Source: DASQZJ01 sp035638775 (GTDB taxonomy: Bacteria > Pseudomonadota > Gammaproteobacteria > UBA5335 > SLRW01). Taken from it: 64,000 nt of DNA. Below, one piece after another: positions 57,275 through 64,000 of this stretch; position 1 is the stretch's first letter; each line of letters starts with the position of its first letter. The notes beneath the pieces are model-generated. The model worked only from the letters and a program-made list of their open reading frames with translations. It searched no databases and was not told the origin of the DNA. Where the stretch lies: positions 1-64,000 of the forward strand of contig DASQZJ010000061.1 of the NCBI GenBank assembly GCA_035638775.1, given 5' to 3'. Position numbers and translations under genes: made by a program.

Positions 57275-58435
57275 TCAGCGTTCCGGATCGACCAGCAGGA
57301 AGCGCTTCAGGCTCGGTGCCTGGTCCATCGCGTCGGCGTAGCCCAGCTGCATGAGCTCGCGGCAGTAACGCCCGTCGAACAGCAGGTAGCTGGTCAGGCG
57401 TCCACTCCGCGGGTCGGCGCCGATTCCGCGCATCACGCGCCGCACCGTGGCGGGGAAGCGGTGCGCGTGACGCTCCGCGATTTCCCGCAGGTCGCGGCTC
57501 GGCAGCACCATTTGCAGGTCGACTTGCCGCAGCGCCCGTCCATCCTCCAGCACCGGCGCCTCCGCGACGACCTCCACCAGCTCGTTCAGACGCTCGAGCC
57601 GCTCCCGGTCGGCACGCAGGCTCTCCATGAACAGGGTATCGAGCACGTAGCCGCCGATATCGCCCAGGCTCGGGTAGTGGCTGGGCTCGATGCCGGGTTC
57701 CTCGATCGGTTCGTCGTTGCGCGTGCCGATCACCAGCAGGCGATCCGCGCCCAGGTGGATTGCCGCGCTCAGGGGCGCCACGTCACGCATGGCTCCGTCG
57801 CCGAAGAACTCGTTCCCCAGCCGCACGGCCGGGAACAGGACCGGCAGGGCACAGGAAGCCATGATGTGCTCGATGCCGAGCTCCGACGGTCGACCCTGGC
57901 GCCGGGCACGGTTCCACGGATGGATGTGGTCGAGGCTTTCGTAGAAGCACACGGAGCGGCCGTTGAAGTAGCCCGACGCGACGATTCCGAGGGCCCGCAG
58001 GTGGCCGGAGACGAGGTTCGCGCTGACGCGGGAGAAGTCCAGCCGGCGCCGCAGCAGACCCCGCAGCGGGTCGTTGTCGAGCAGGGAGCGCGGATTGCCC
58101 GGTCCGAGCCCGCCCAGGAGCAGGGCGGCGAACCAGTGCGCACCGGTGCGATAGACCGTCCAGGGATCGGTGCGGAACACCCGGTCCACCCGGAGCTGGC
58201 GCCAGATGCCCGCCAGTCTCGCCGCCCCGGCGGCCAGGTTGGGGGCACTCGCCGCGAGCGACCCGGCATTGATGGCGCCCGCGGAAGTCCCGGTGATGAC
58301 CGGGAACGGCGTGCGCACCTCCGGCCGGCACATCTCGGCGACCGCGCGCACCACCCCGACCTGGTAGGCGGTGCGGGCTCCACCCCCGGTCAGCACGAGC
58401 CCTGTGTTCGGCTTGATATTGGTCGAGGTGTTCAA
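57275..58435 (-). CDS. patatin-like phospholipase
   Basis: About 386 residues. The oxyanion-loop LTGGGARTAYQVGVVRAV lies at about 14-31, the nucleophile elbow GTSAGAINAG at about 49-58, and the catalytic Asp in FFGDGAMRDVAPL (about 215-227), so the Ser-Asp dyad is complete. It should hydrolyse acyl esters of lipids. The C-terminal region (about 250-386) is an extension often present in bacterial patatins of this group. The start is uncertain; TTG 58435 gives LNTSTNIKPN, and a longer frame begins at 58477. It is upstream of a GGDEF gene end on the minus strand, 145 bp before the reductase gene. Confidence 0.86.
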   Translation of the reverse strand: MNTSTNIKPNTGLVLTGGGARTAYQVGVVRAVAEMCRPEVRTPFPVITGTSAGAINAGSLAASAPNLAAGAARLAGIWRQLRVDRVFRTDPWTVYRTGAHWFAALLLGGLGPGNPRSLLDNDPLRGLLRRRLDFSRVSANLVSGHLRALGIVASGYFNGRSVCFYESLDHIHPWNRARRQGRPSELGIEHIMASCALPVLFPAVRLGNEFFGDGAMRDVAPLSAAIHLGADRLLVIGTRNDEPIEEPGIEPSHYPSLGDIGGYVLDTLFMESLRADRERLERLNELVEVVAEAPVLEDGRALRQVDLQMVLPSRDLREIAERHAHRFPATVRRVMRGIGADPRSGRLTSYLLFDGRYCRELMQLGYADAMDQAPSLKRFLLVDPER

Positions 58436-58607
58436 GGGCGGGGCTTCTCCTCTCGCGGGCCGCGCGCCGCCACCCACCGCTTACCCGGCAGCGCATCACG
58501 GATCGACTGCAGTGGCGCGGCGCAGGGCCGCCGGGGCGGAGCGCGCCCAATGGCGACGATACCGGCCGGACCCGTGGCATGCCAATCCGGCCCGGGCGGG
58601 GAGAGGC

Positions 58608-59858
58608 TCAGGTCATGACCCGATTGCGGCCGCGCTTCTTCGCCCGATAGAGGGCGCGGTCCGCCGCGCCGAGCACCTCCGCGGGCTTGTCCAGGCCCCC
58701 CGTGCGCTCGGCGGCGCCGATGCTCACCGTGAAGCGCACGGTCATCGGGCGCGGACGACGGCCGTTGCGGCCCCGCGTGCGCCGCCCGTGCTTGTCGCGG
58801 CGCTCCTGCTGCCGGATCGCCATGTGCGAGCTGGCGATGCGGGCGCGCAGCGACTGCAGGTGCGGCAGCACGGCATCGAGATCCTTGCCGGCGAACACGA
58901 CCGCGAACTCCTCGCCCCCGTAGCGATACACCGTACCGCCCCCGCCGACGCGCCGCAGGTGGGCGGCGATGAACCGCAGTGCCTGGTCCCCGACATCGTG
59001 ACCGAAGCGGTCGTTGAACAGCTTGAAATGATCCACGTCGACCATCGCCAGGGTGTACCTGCGTCCCAGGCCCATGAGGCGCTCGTTCATGGCGCGCCTC
59101 GACGGCAGCTCGGTCAGTTCGTCCTGGAACGCCATGACGTGCGAATCCTGCACCACGCCGAGCCAGAGCAGCAGACCGCCGGCGCCGGTCAGCACCCCCG
59201 AGCTGCCGCTCACGCCGTGGAAGTAAACGCTCAGGGCGACGGCGACCAGCGCGCCGAGCAGCGCCGTATCGAGCAGGGTGCGAAAGCGGATCACCCGCCC
59301 CGCCAGCACCAGGCCCGCCAGGAACTGGGCCGCGACCACCGGCTGATGCGCCCCGCCCGGCAGCGGCACCCCGGCGAGCAGCGGGTAGTCCATCCAGCGC
59401 TCGAAACGCGGCGTGGCAAAGAGCGCCGGCAACAGCAGACACAGGGCCAGGCCGACGATGAACGCGGCACGCAGCGCGGCGTGGACGTTCGCCACGCCGC
59501 GGTCCCGGAACAGTGCCAGGACGACGAACACCAGCGGCACCAGCAGACCGCAGGCGTCCCAGGCGACGTCCGCCAGCCGGGGGTCGGCCAGGGGCTGGCG
59601 GGGCAGCCCCACCGCCACCCAGTGGAACAGGATCAGGACCGCGGCGATCAGCGCGGGGTGGCTGCGGTTGAAATGCCAGGCCATGACCAGAGCGACCCCC
59701 AGGATCCCGTAGGCACTGTAGTCGGCGACCTCGTGGATCGTGGACGTCGCGTCCGCCACGGACGGCAGCAGCGCCAGCGCGAGCGCCAGCACGGCGGCGC
59801 ACAGCGCCACGTGGCGCGCGATCTTGCCCAGCTCTCGCCCGATGGAATTGGAAAGCAC
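58608..59858 (-). CDS. membrane diguanylate cyclase (GGDEF, motif GGEEF)
   Basis: 416 residues. About seven helices fill the first 235 residues. The GGDEF domain (about 255-415) has DELTELPSRRAMNERL, DVDHFKLFNDRFGHDVGD and the active site RYGGEEFAVVF at about 316-326, intact for synthesis of c-di-GMP. No RxxD inhibition site stands five residues before the motif. An Arg/Gly-rich insert of about 20 residues (around 355-375) splits the domain near its end, an odd feature. GTG 59858 is the start. The neighbours are a patatin (173 bp downstream) and an FMN hydroxy-acid oxidase. Confidence 0.88.
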   Translation of the reverse strand: MLSNSIGRELGKIARHVALCAAVLALALALLPSVADATSTIHEVADYSAYGILGVALVMAWHFNRSHPALIAAVLILFHWVAVGLPRQPLADPRLADVAWDACGLLVPLVFVVLALFRDRGVANVHAALRAAFIVGLALCLLLPALFATPRFERWMDYPLLAGVPLPGGAHQPVVAAQFLAGLVLAGRVIRFRTLLDTALLGALVAVALSVYFHGVSGSSGVLTGAGGLLLWLGVVQDSHVMAFQDELTELPSRRAMNERLMGLGRRYTLAMVDVDHFKLFNDRFGHDVGDQALRFIAAHLRRVGGGGTVYRYGGEEFAVVFAGKDLDAVLPHLQSLRARIASSHMAIRQQERRDKHGRRTRGRNGRRPRPMTVRFTVSIGAAERTGGLDKPAEVLGAADRALYRAKKRGRNRVMT

Positions 59859-60063
59859 GTTTGCGTGACCCTGCGGCTACCCCGGGGCGGCCGCCTCCAT
59901 GAACCCCGCGGACGGCGTCGCCGCCCCGTTCGTATTCTTGCTTGTAGCCCCCCGCGCTCGGGCGCCCCCGGCATCCGGAATCCCCGCCGGGCCGGGGCCC
60001 GTCCATTTTCGCCGGCCGAGGAGGGCGGCGCCATCCTCCAAAGGGGGGCCCCGCGATCACCGG

Positions 60064-61218
60064 TCAGGCCTGCCGCAGCAACCCCCGGTTGACCTCCGCG
60101 AGCGTGCGACAGCCGCTCAGCGCAAGATTCAGGTCGAGATCCGCCAGCAACCGCTGGAGCACCTCGCGCACCCCGTCCTGGCCAGCGAGCGCCAGGCCCC
60201 AGATATAGGGTCGCCCCAGCAGCACGGCGCGGGCGCCGAGCGCCAGTGCCTTGAGGATATCCCCGCCGTGCCGGATGCCGCTGTCGAACAGCAGCGGGAG
60301 ACGGTCGCCGACCGCGCAAGAGACTTCCGCCAATGCGTCCAGCGCCGCCACGGCACCCTCGACCTGGCGGCCGCCGTGGTTCGAGACGATCAGGGCGTCC
60401 ATGCCGAGATCCGCGGCCCGCACCGCGTCTTCCGGATGCAGGATACCCTTGAGCACGATCGGCAGGCGCGTGCTGTCCCGCAGGAACGCCAGGTCGTCCC
60501 AGGTCTGCGACGGATCGGAGTAAATCGCGCTCCAGCGCTCGATCGCCGGGCCCATGTCCTCTTCCGGAGGGCTTGCCAGGCCATCCCGGAACACCGGATC
60601 CGTGGCGTAGTTGGCCAGGCCCTGTCCCCGCAGGAACGGCAGGAAGGCCTGCTGCAGGTCCCGCTCGCGCCATGCCAGGAAGCGCGTGTCCAGGGTCACC
60701 ACCAGGGCGCCGAAGCCGGCCGACTCCGCCCGCCGCAGAAAGCTTCGTGTGATCTCGCGATCGCGCGGCCAGTAGAGCTGGAACCAGTGCGGGACCTCTC
60801 CCATGATTTCGCCGACGCGCTCCATGGGCACCGAGGAGACGGTGGACAGCACCATCGGGATACCGAGCGCGGCCGCGGCACGCGCCACCGCCAGCTCCGC
60901 CTCCGGATGAACGATCTCCTGGACGCCGATCGGTGCCAGCAGCAGGGGCGCGGCCAGCGACTGCCCCAGCAGTTCCAGCGAAAGGTCGCGGGAAGCCACG
61001 TCACGCAGCATCCGGGGCAGGATGCGCCAGCGGTAGAACGCCTCACGGTTGGCGCGCATGCTGTCATCGCCCGCGCCCCCGGCGACATACCAGTAGGCCT
61101 TCTCGTCCAGCGCTTCCCGCGCGGCCTGCTCGAGCTGGTCGACCCGCATCGGCAGCGACGGCGTTTCGCCCTCCAGCCCCTTCAGGTAGATGCCGAACTG
61201 GTATTCCGCGAAGCTCAT
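60064..61218 (-). CDS. FMN-dependent alpha-hydroxy-acid oxidase/dehydrogenase
   Basis: 384 residues of the glycolate oxidase/lactate dehydrogenase family, a TIM barrel. PHWFQLYWPRDREI (about 142-155, substrate-binding), VVTLDTRFLAWRERDL (about 176-191), and the active-site His in LIVSNHGGRQVEG (about 277-289) are present, with FDSGIRHGGDILKALALGARAVLLGRPYIWGL at the phosphate-binding end. It oxidises L-lactate, mandelate or similar acids; acceptor unknown. GGGAGG lies 6 nt before the ATG. It lies upstream of the GGDEF gene and downstream of glmS on the same strand. Confidence 0.9.
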   Translation of the reverse strand: MSFAEYQFGIYLKGLEGETPSLPMRVDQLEQAAREALDEKAYWYVAGGAGDDSMRANREAFYRWRILPRMLRDVASRDLSLELLGQSLAAPLLLAPIGVQEIVHPEAELAVARAAAALGIPMVLSTVSSVPMERVGEIMGEVPHWFQLYWPRDREITRSFLRRAESAGFGALVVTLDTRFLAWRERDLQQAFLPFLRGQGLANYATDPVFRDGLASPPEEDMGPAIERWSAIYSDPSQTWDDLAFLRDSTRLPIVLKGILHPEDAVRAADLGMDALIVSNHGGRQVEGAVAALDALAEVSCAVGDRLPLLFDSGIRHGGDILKALALGARAVLLGRPYIWGLALAGQDGVREVLQRLLADLDLNLALSGCRTLAEVNRGLLRQA

Positions 61219-61328
61219 CACCGGCCTCCCGCAACGTGACGCATGCTCAGCGGAGTGTATGGGAAACCGGCGCCCCGGCGCGAGGGTCGCCGCGCCCGCA
61301 GGGGATGGCGGGGCCGGCCGCCGGTCGC

Positions 61329-63161
61329 CTACTCGACCGTGACCGACTTGGCCAGGTTGCGCGGCTGGTCGACGTCGGTCCCCTTGAGCACCGCCACGTG
61401 ATAGGCGAGCAGCTGCAGGGGGATGGTGTAGATCACCGGCGTGAGCGCATTGTGATCGGTGGGCATCGGCAGCACCCGCACGCTCTCGTCCTCCTGCAGC
61501 CGGACGCCCGGATCGGCGAACACGTACAGGCGCCCGCCGCGCGCCCGTACCTCCTGCAGGTTGGAAAGGAGCTTCTCCAGAAGCTCGTCGTTCGGGGCCA
61601 CGGCGACCACCGGCATGCTTTCGTCCACCAGCGCCAGTGGCCCGTGCTTGAGCTCCCCGGCGGCGTAGGCCTCGGCATGGATGTAGGAGATTTCCTTGAG
61701 CTTGAGCGCCCCTTCCATGGCGATCGGGTACTCGACGCCGCGCCCGAGGAACAGCGCGTGCTGCTTGTCGGCGAAATCGTCCGCGAGCTTCGCGATCCGG
61801 TCGTCCAGCCCGAGCGCCTGCTCCACCAGCCCCGGTGCCTGCTCGAGGTCGCGCACGATCTGCGCCTGGCGCGCCGTATCGAGCCCGTGACGGCGCCCCA
61901 GCGCCAGCGTGAGCAGCATCAGGGACACCAGCTGGGTGGTGAACGCCTTGGTCGACGCGACGCCGATCTCCGGGCCGGCGCGGGTCATCAGCACCAGGTC
62001 CGACTCGCGCACCAGGGAGCTCTCGGGAACGTTGCACACGGCGAGGCTGCCCAGATAACCGAGCCGGCGTGACTCCCGCAGCGCCGCCAGCGTGTCGGCG
62101 GTCTCCCCGGACTGTGACAGGGTCACGAACAGGGTGCCTTCCGGCACCACCGGATGGCGGTAACGATACTCGCTGGCGATCTCGACGCTGCAGGGCAGTC
62201 CGGCCAGCGATTCGATCCAGTAGCGGCCGACCATGGCGGCATGGTAGCTGGTGCCGCAGGCGACGATGTGCACGCACCGTACCGCGTCGAGCAGCTTTCC
62301 GGCATCCATGCCGAACGCCGCGTCCAGCACGTGCCCGTCGGCCAGGCGTCCCTCCAGGGTCTCGGCCATGGCGCGCGGCTGCTCATGGATCTCCTTGAGC
62401 ATGTAGTGGCGGTACTGGCCGCGCTCGACCGAGTCCGCCGCCAGCTTGCTGGTCCGGACCGGCCGCTCGACCTCCCGCCCCTCGCGGTCGAGGATCCGGT
62501 AGCCGTCGCGCCGTATTTCGGCGATGTCCCCTTCCTGCAGGAACACGAAACGCTGCGTGACCGGCAGCAGCGCGGCCGCGTCGGAGGCGACGAAATGCTC
62601 CCCGATGCCCACCCCCAGCACCAGCGGGCTGCCCAGGCGTGCCACCACGAGCCGGTCGGGGAAGTGCCGGTCCACCACCGCGAGCGCATAGGCGCCGCGC
62701 AGCCGGGCCACCGCGGCCTGGACCGCACGCAGCGGGTCGCCGGTGCGTGCCAGCCGGGAGTGGATCTCGTGGGCGAGCACCTCGGTGTCGGTCTCCGAGG
62801 CGAGCTCGTAGCCTTCCGCCTCCAGCTCGGAGCGCAGTTCGGCGTGGTTCTCGATAATGCCGTTGTGCACCACGGCCAGGGAATCGCCCGAGAGATGGGG
62901 ATGCGCGTTGCGCTCGCAGGGGGTGCCGTGGGTCGCCCAGCGGGTATGGGCCAGGCCCACCTGTCCGGCCAGCGGCTGCTCCTCCAGCGCCTCGGCCAGG
63001 GCCTGGACCTTGCCTACCGTGCGCCGGCGCTCCAGCCCGTCGTCCGGGGTGATGACCGCTATGCCGGCTGAGTCGTAGCCCCGGTACTCGAGGCGCCGGA
63101 TACCCTCCAGCAGGATGGGCGTGACGTTGCGTTGCGCGACTGCACCGACGATTCCGCACAT
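61329..63161 (-). CDS. glmS: glucosamine-6-phosphate synthase GlmS
   Basis: 610 residues, the length of E. coli GlmS (609). The glutaminase nucleophile is Cys2 (MCGIVGAVAQRNV), with ILLEGIRRLEYRGYDSAG behind. The central and C-terminal SIS domains carry HIVACGTSYHAAMVGRYW and VTLSQSGETADTLAALRESR, then GRGVEYPIAMEGALKLKEISYIHAEAYAAGELKHGPLALV. It ends AKSVTVE, the usual tail. It makes glucosamine-6-phosphate for peptidoglycan and LPS. It follows glmU by 20 bp, the usual arrangement in gammaproteobacteria. Confidence 0.98.
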   Translation of the reverse strand: MCGIVGAVAQRNVTPILLEGIRRLEYRGYDSAGIAVITPDDGLERRRTVGKVQALAEALEEQPLAGQVGLAHTRWATHGTPCERNAHPHLSGDSLAVVHNGIIENHAELRSELEAEGYELASETDTEVLAHEIHSRLARTGDPLRAVQAAVARLRGAYALAVVDRHFPDRLVVARLGSPLVLGVGIGEHFVASDAAALLPVTQRFVFLQEGDIAEIRRDGYRILDREGREVERPVRTSKLAADSVERGQYRHYMLKEIHEQPRAMAETLEGRLADGHVLDAAFGMDAGKLLDAVRCVHIVACGTSYHAAMVGRYWIESLAGLPCSVEIASEYRYRHPVVPEGTLFVTLSQSGETADTLAALRESRRLGYLGSLAVCNVPESSLVRESDLVLMTRAGPEIGVASTKAFTTQLVSLMLLTLALGRRHGLDTARQAQIVRDLEQAPGLVEQALGLDDRIAKLADDFADKQHALFLGRGVEYPIAMEGALKLKEISYIHAEAYAAGELKHGPLALVDESMPVVAVAPNDELLEKLLSNLQEVRARGGRLYVFADPGVRLQEDESVRVLPMPTDHNALTPVIYTIPLQLLAYHVAVLKGTDVDQPRNLAKSVTVE

Positions 63162-63181
63162 GGCTGCATCTTCCCTGACGC

Positions 63182-64000
63182 TTAGCGTTTCCGGTCCGGG
63201 CGTTTCCAGCCCGGCACCGTGGTCTGCCGGGCGCGGCCCACCGTCAGCTGGCCTTCCGGCGCATCCTTGCTGATGGTCGAGCCCGCCCCGATGGTGGCGC
63301 CGGCACCGACGCGGACGGGGGCGACCAGCTCCGTGCCCGAGCCGACGAAGGCGTCGTCGCCGATCTCGGTCCGGTGCTTGTGCACGCCGTCGTAGTTGCA
63401 GGTAATGGTGCCGGCCCCGATGTTCACCCCGCGGCCCATCTCGGTATCCCCGACATAGCTCAGGTGGTTGATCTTGCTGCCGGTGCCCACGCGGCTCTGC
63501 TTGATTTCCACGAAATTGCCGATGTGCGTGCCGTCCGCCAGCTCGGTGCCCGGCCGGATCCGCGAGAACGGCCCGAGCCGCGCCCCGGTGCCGACGGTGG
63601 CACCGTCCACCACCGTGTTGGGCAACAGCTCGACGCCGTTCCCCAGCCGACAGTCGCGCAGGTGGCAGTTGGGCCCGACGCGAACCCCGTCACCCAGCAC
63701 GACCTCGCCCTCGAATACGGCATTGACGTCGATGGTCACGTCCCGCCCGGTTTCCAGGCGCCCGCGCAGGTCGAAGCGCTCGGGATCCAGCAGCAGCACC
63801 CCGGCGCGCATCAGCGCCCGTGCCTGACGTCGCTGGAAGACCCGCTCCAGGTGCGCCAGCTGGACGCGGTCGTTGACCCCGAGGATCTCGTCCGGATCGG
63901 TTGCGGCCACCGCTTCCAGCGGGCAGCCGTCACGGCGGGCCATCGCCGCCACGTCCGTGAGATAGTACTCGCCCTGGGCATTGTCGTTGCCCACCCGCTC
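63182..64000 (-). CDS. glmU: bifunctional GlmU (C-terminal part, cut by window edge)
   Basis: The last 272 residues are visible. GNDNAQGEYYLTDVAAMARRDG is the end of the uridylyltransferase domain. The acetyltransferase left-handed beta-helix follows (VRVGPNCHLRDCRLGNGVELLPNTVVDGATVGTGARLGPFSRIRPG, then INHLSYVGDTEMGRGVNIGAGTITCNYDGV and the catalytic-region residues HKHRTEIGDDAFVGSGTELVAPVRVG, in blocks). It supplies UDP-GlcNAc. The stop is 20 bp before the glmS ATG. The N-terminal nucleotidyltransferase part lies beyond base 64000. Confidence 0.96.
   Translation of the reverse strand, partial: ERVGNDNAQGEYYLTDVAAMARRDGCPLEAVAATDPDEILGVNDRVQLAHLERVFQRRQARALMRAGVLLLDPERFDLRGRLETGRDVTIDVNAVFEGEVVLGDGVRVGPNCHLRDCRLGNGVELLPNTVVDGATVGTGARLGPFSRIRPGTELADGTHIGNFVEIKQSRVGTGSKINHLSYVGDTEMGRGVNIGAGTITCNYDGVHKHRTEIGDDAFVGSGTELVAPVRVGAGATIGAGSTISKDAPEGQLTVGRARQTTVPGWKRPDRKR

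Noticed and set aside
1..64000. tRNA or rRNA genes
   Set aside because: I scanned the intergenic regions for T-arm GGTTCGA-type signals with acceptor pairing and found none; a covariance-model search would settle it.

Overview
The window is about 64 kb of very GC-rich, densely coded chromosome from a gammaproteobacterium. Several blocks point that way: his genes running into tatABC, glmS next to glmU, an arn-type lipid A block, an LpxL/HtrB-like acyltransferase, bipA/typA, and a CsrB/RsmZ-type RNA behind a GacA-type box. The GC content, an auracyanin-like cupredoxin and a ThiI without rhodanese domain suggest a member of the Chromatiales/Ectothiorhodospiraceae or a relative; I cannot name the genus. 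I found no tRNA, rRNA, CRISPR array, prophage or intact insertion sequence.

Layout. 1-3547 (minus): ArnC-like, ArnB-like, SMR and ArnT-like genes, an incomplete aminoarabinose/lipid A modification operon that continues off the left edge. 3786-6533 (plus): nitronate monooxygenase, SAM hydrolase, Ap4A phosphorylase. 6552-13802: DUF423 protein, NYN-LOTUS protein, ABC-class ATPase, PAS-GGDEF-EAL protein, dual-specificity phosphatase, alpha/beta hydrolase. 13833-18271 (minus): acyl-CoA ligase, amidase, short ThiI. 18465-25278: the MoxR / DUF58 / DUF4350 / DUF4129 / SpoIIM / RDD set, split into two convergent arms that overlap at their 3' ends. 25424-26034: AbrB-Doc toxin-antitoxin pair. 26317-34716: cupredoxin, unknown protein, metallo-beta-lactamase-fold hydrolase, CPA2 antiporter, PHP phosphoesterase, DUF502 protein, GNAT-nitrilase fusion and a RAYT-like protein. 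34985-37788: acyl-CoA dehydrogenase and an envelope protein.

38016-44751 (minus) is a long run in transcription order dtd, FecR-SPOR protein, hisB, hisH, hisA, hisF, hisI, hisE, tatA, tatB, tatC. 44752-45549 holds no protein gene. Instead it has a GacA-like box (44853-44870), a roughly 300-nt RNA with many GGA hairpin loops, and a canonical intrinsic terminator (45198-45227). I read this as the cell's CsrA/RsmA-sequestering small RNA. 45550-58435 then carries typA, a lipid A acyltransferase, a TauE transporter, a DUF2914 protein, an epimerase, cca, uppP, a MidA-type methyltransferase, a pteridine-reductase-like SDR, a ferredoxin-flavin reductase and a patatin. 58608-64000 (minus) has a diguanylate cyclase, an FMN hydroxy-acid oxidase, glmS and the C-terminal part of glmU.

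The main non-coding features are the CsrB-like RNA, two nested inverted-repeat islands built from 7-8-bp units (48461-48631 and 55845-56017) that both lie between convergent genes, and five stem-loops in the divergent region at 28301-28467. The RAYT-like protein at 33733-34716 has lost its HUH motif and carries a DnaA-like C-terminal domain.
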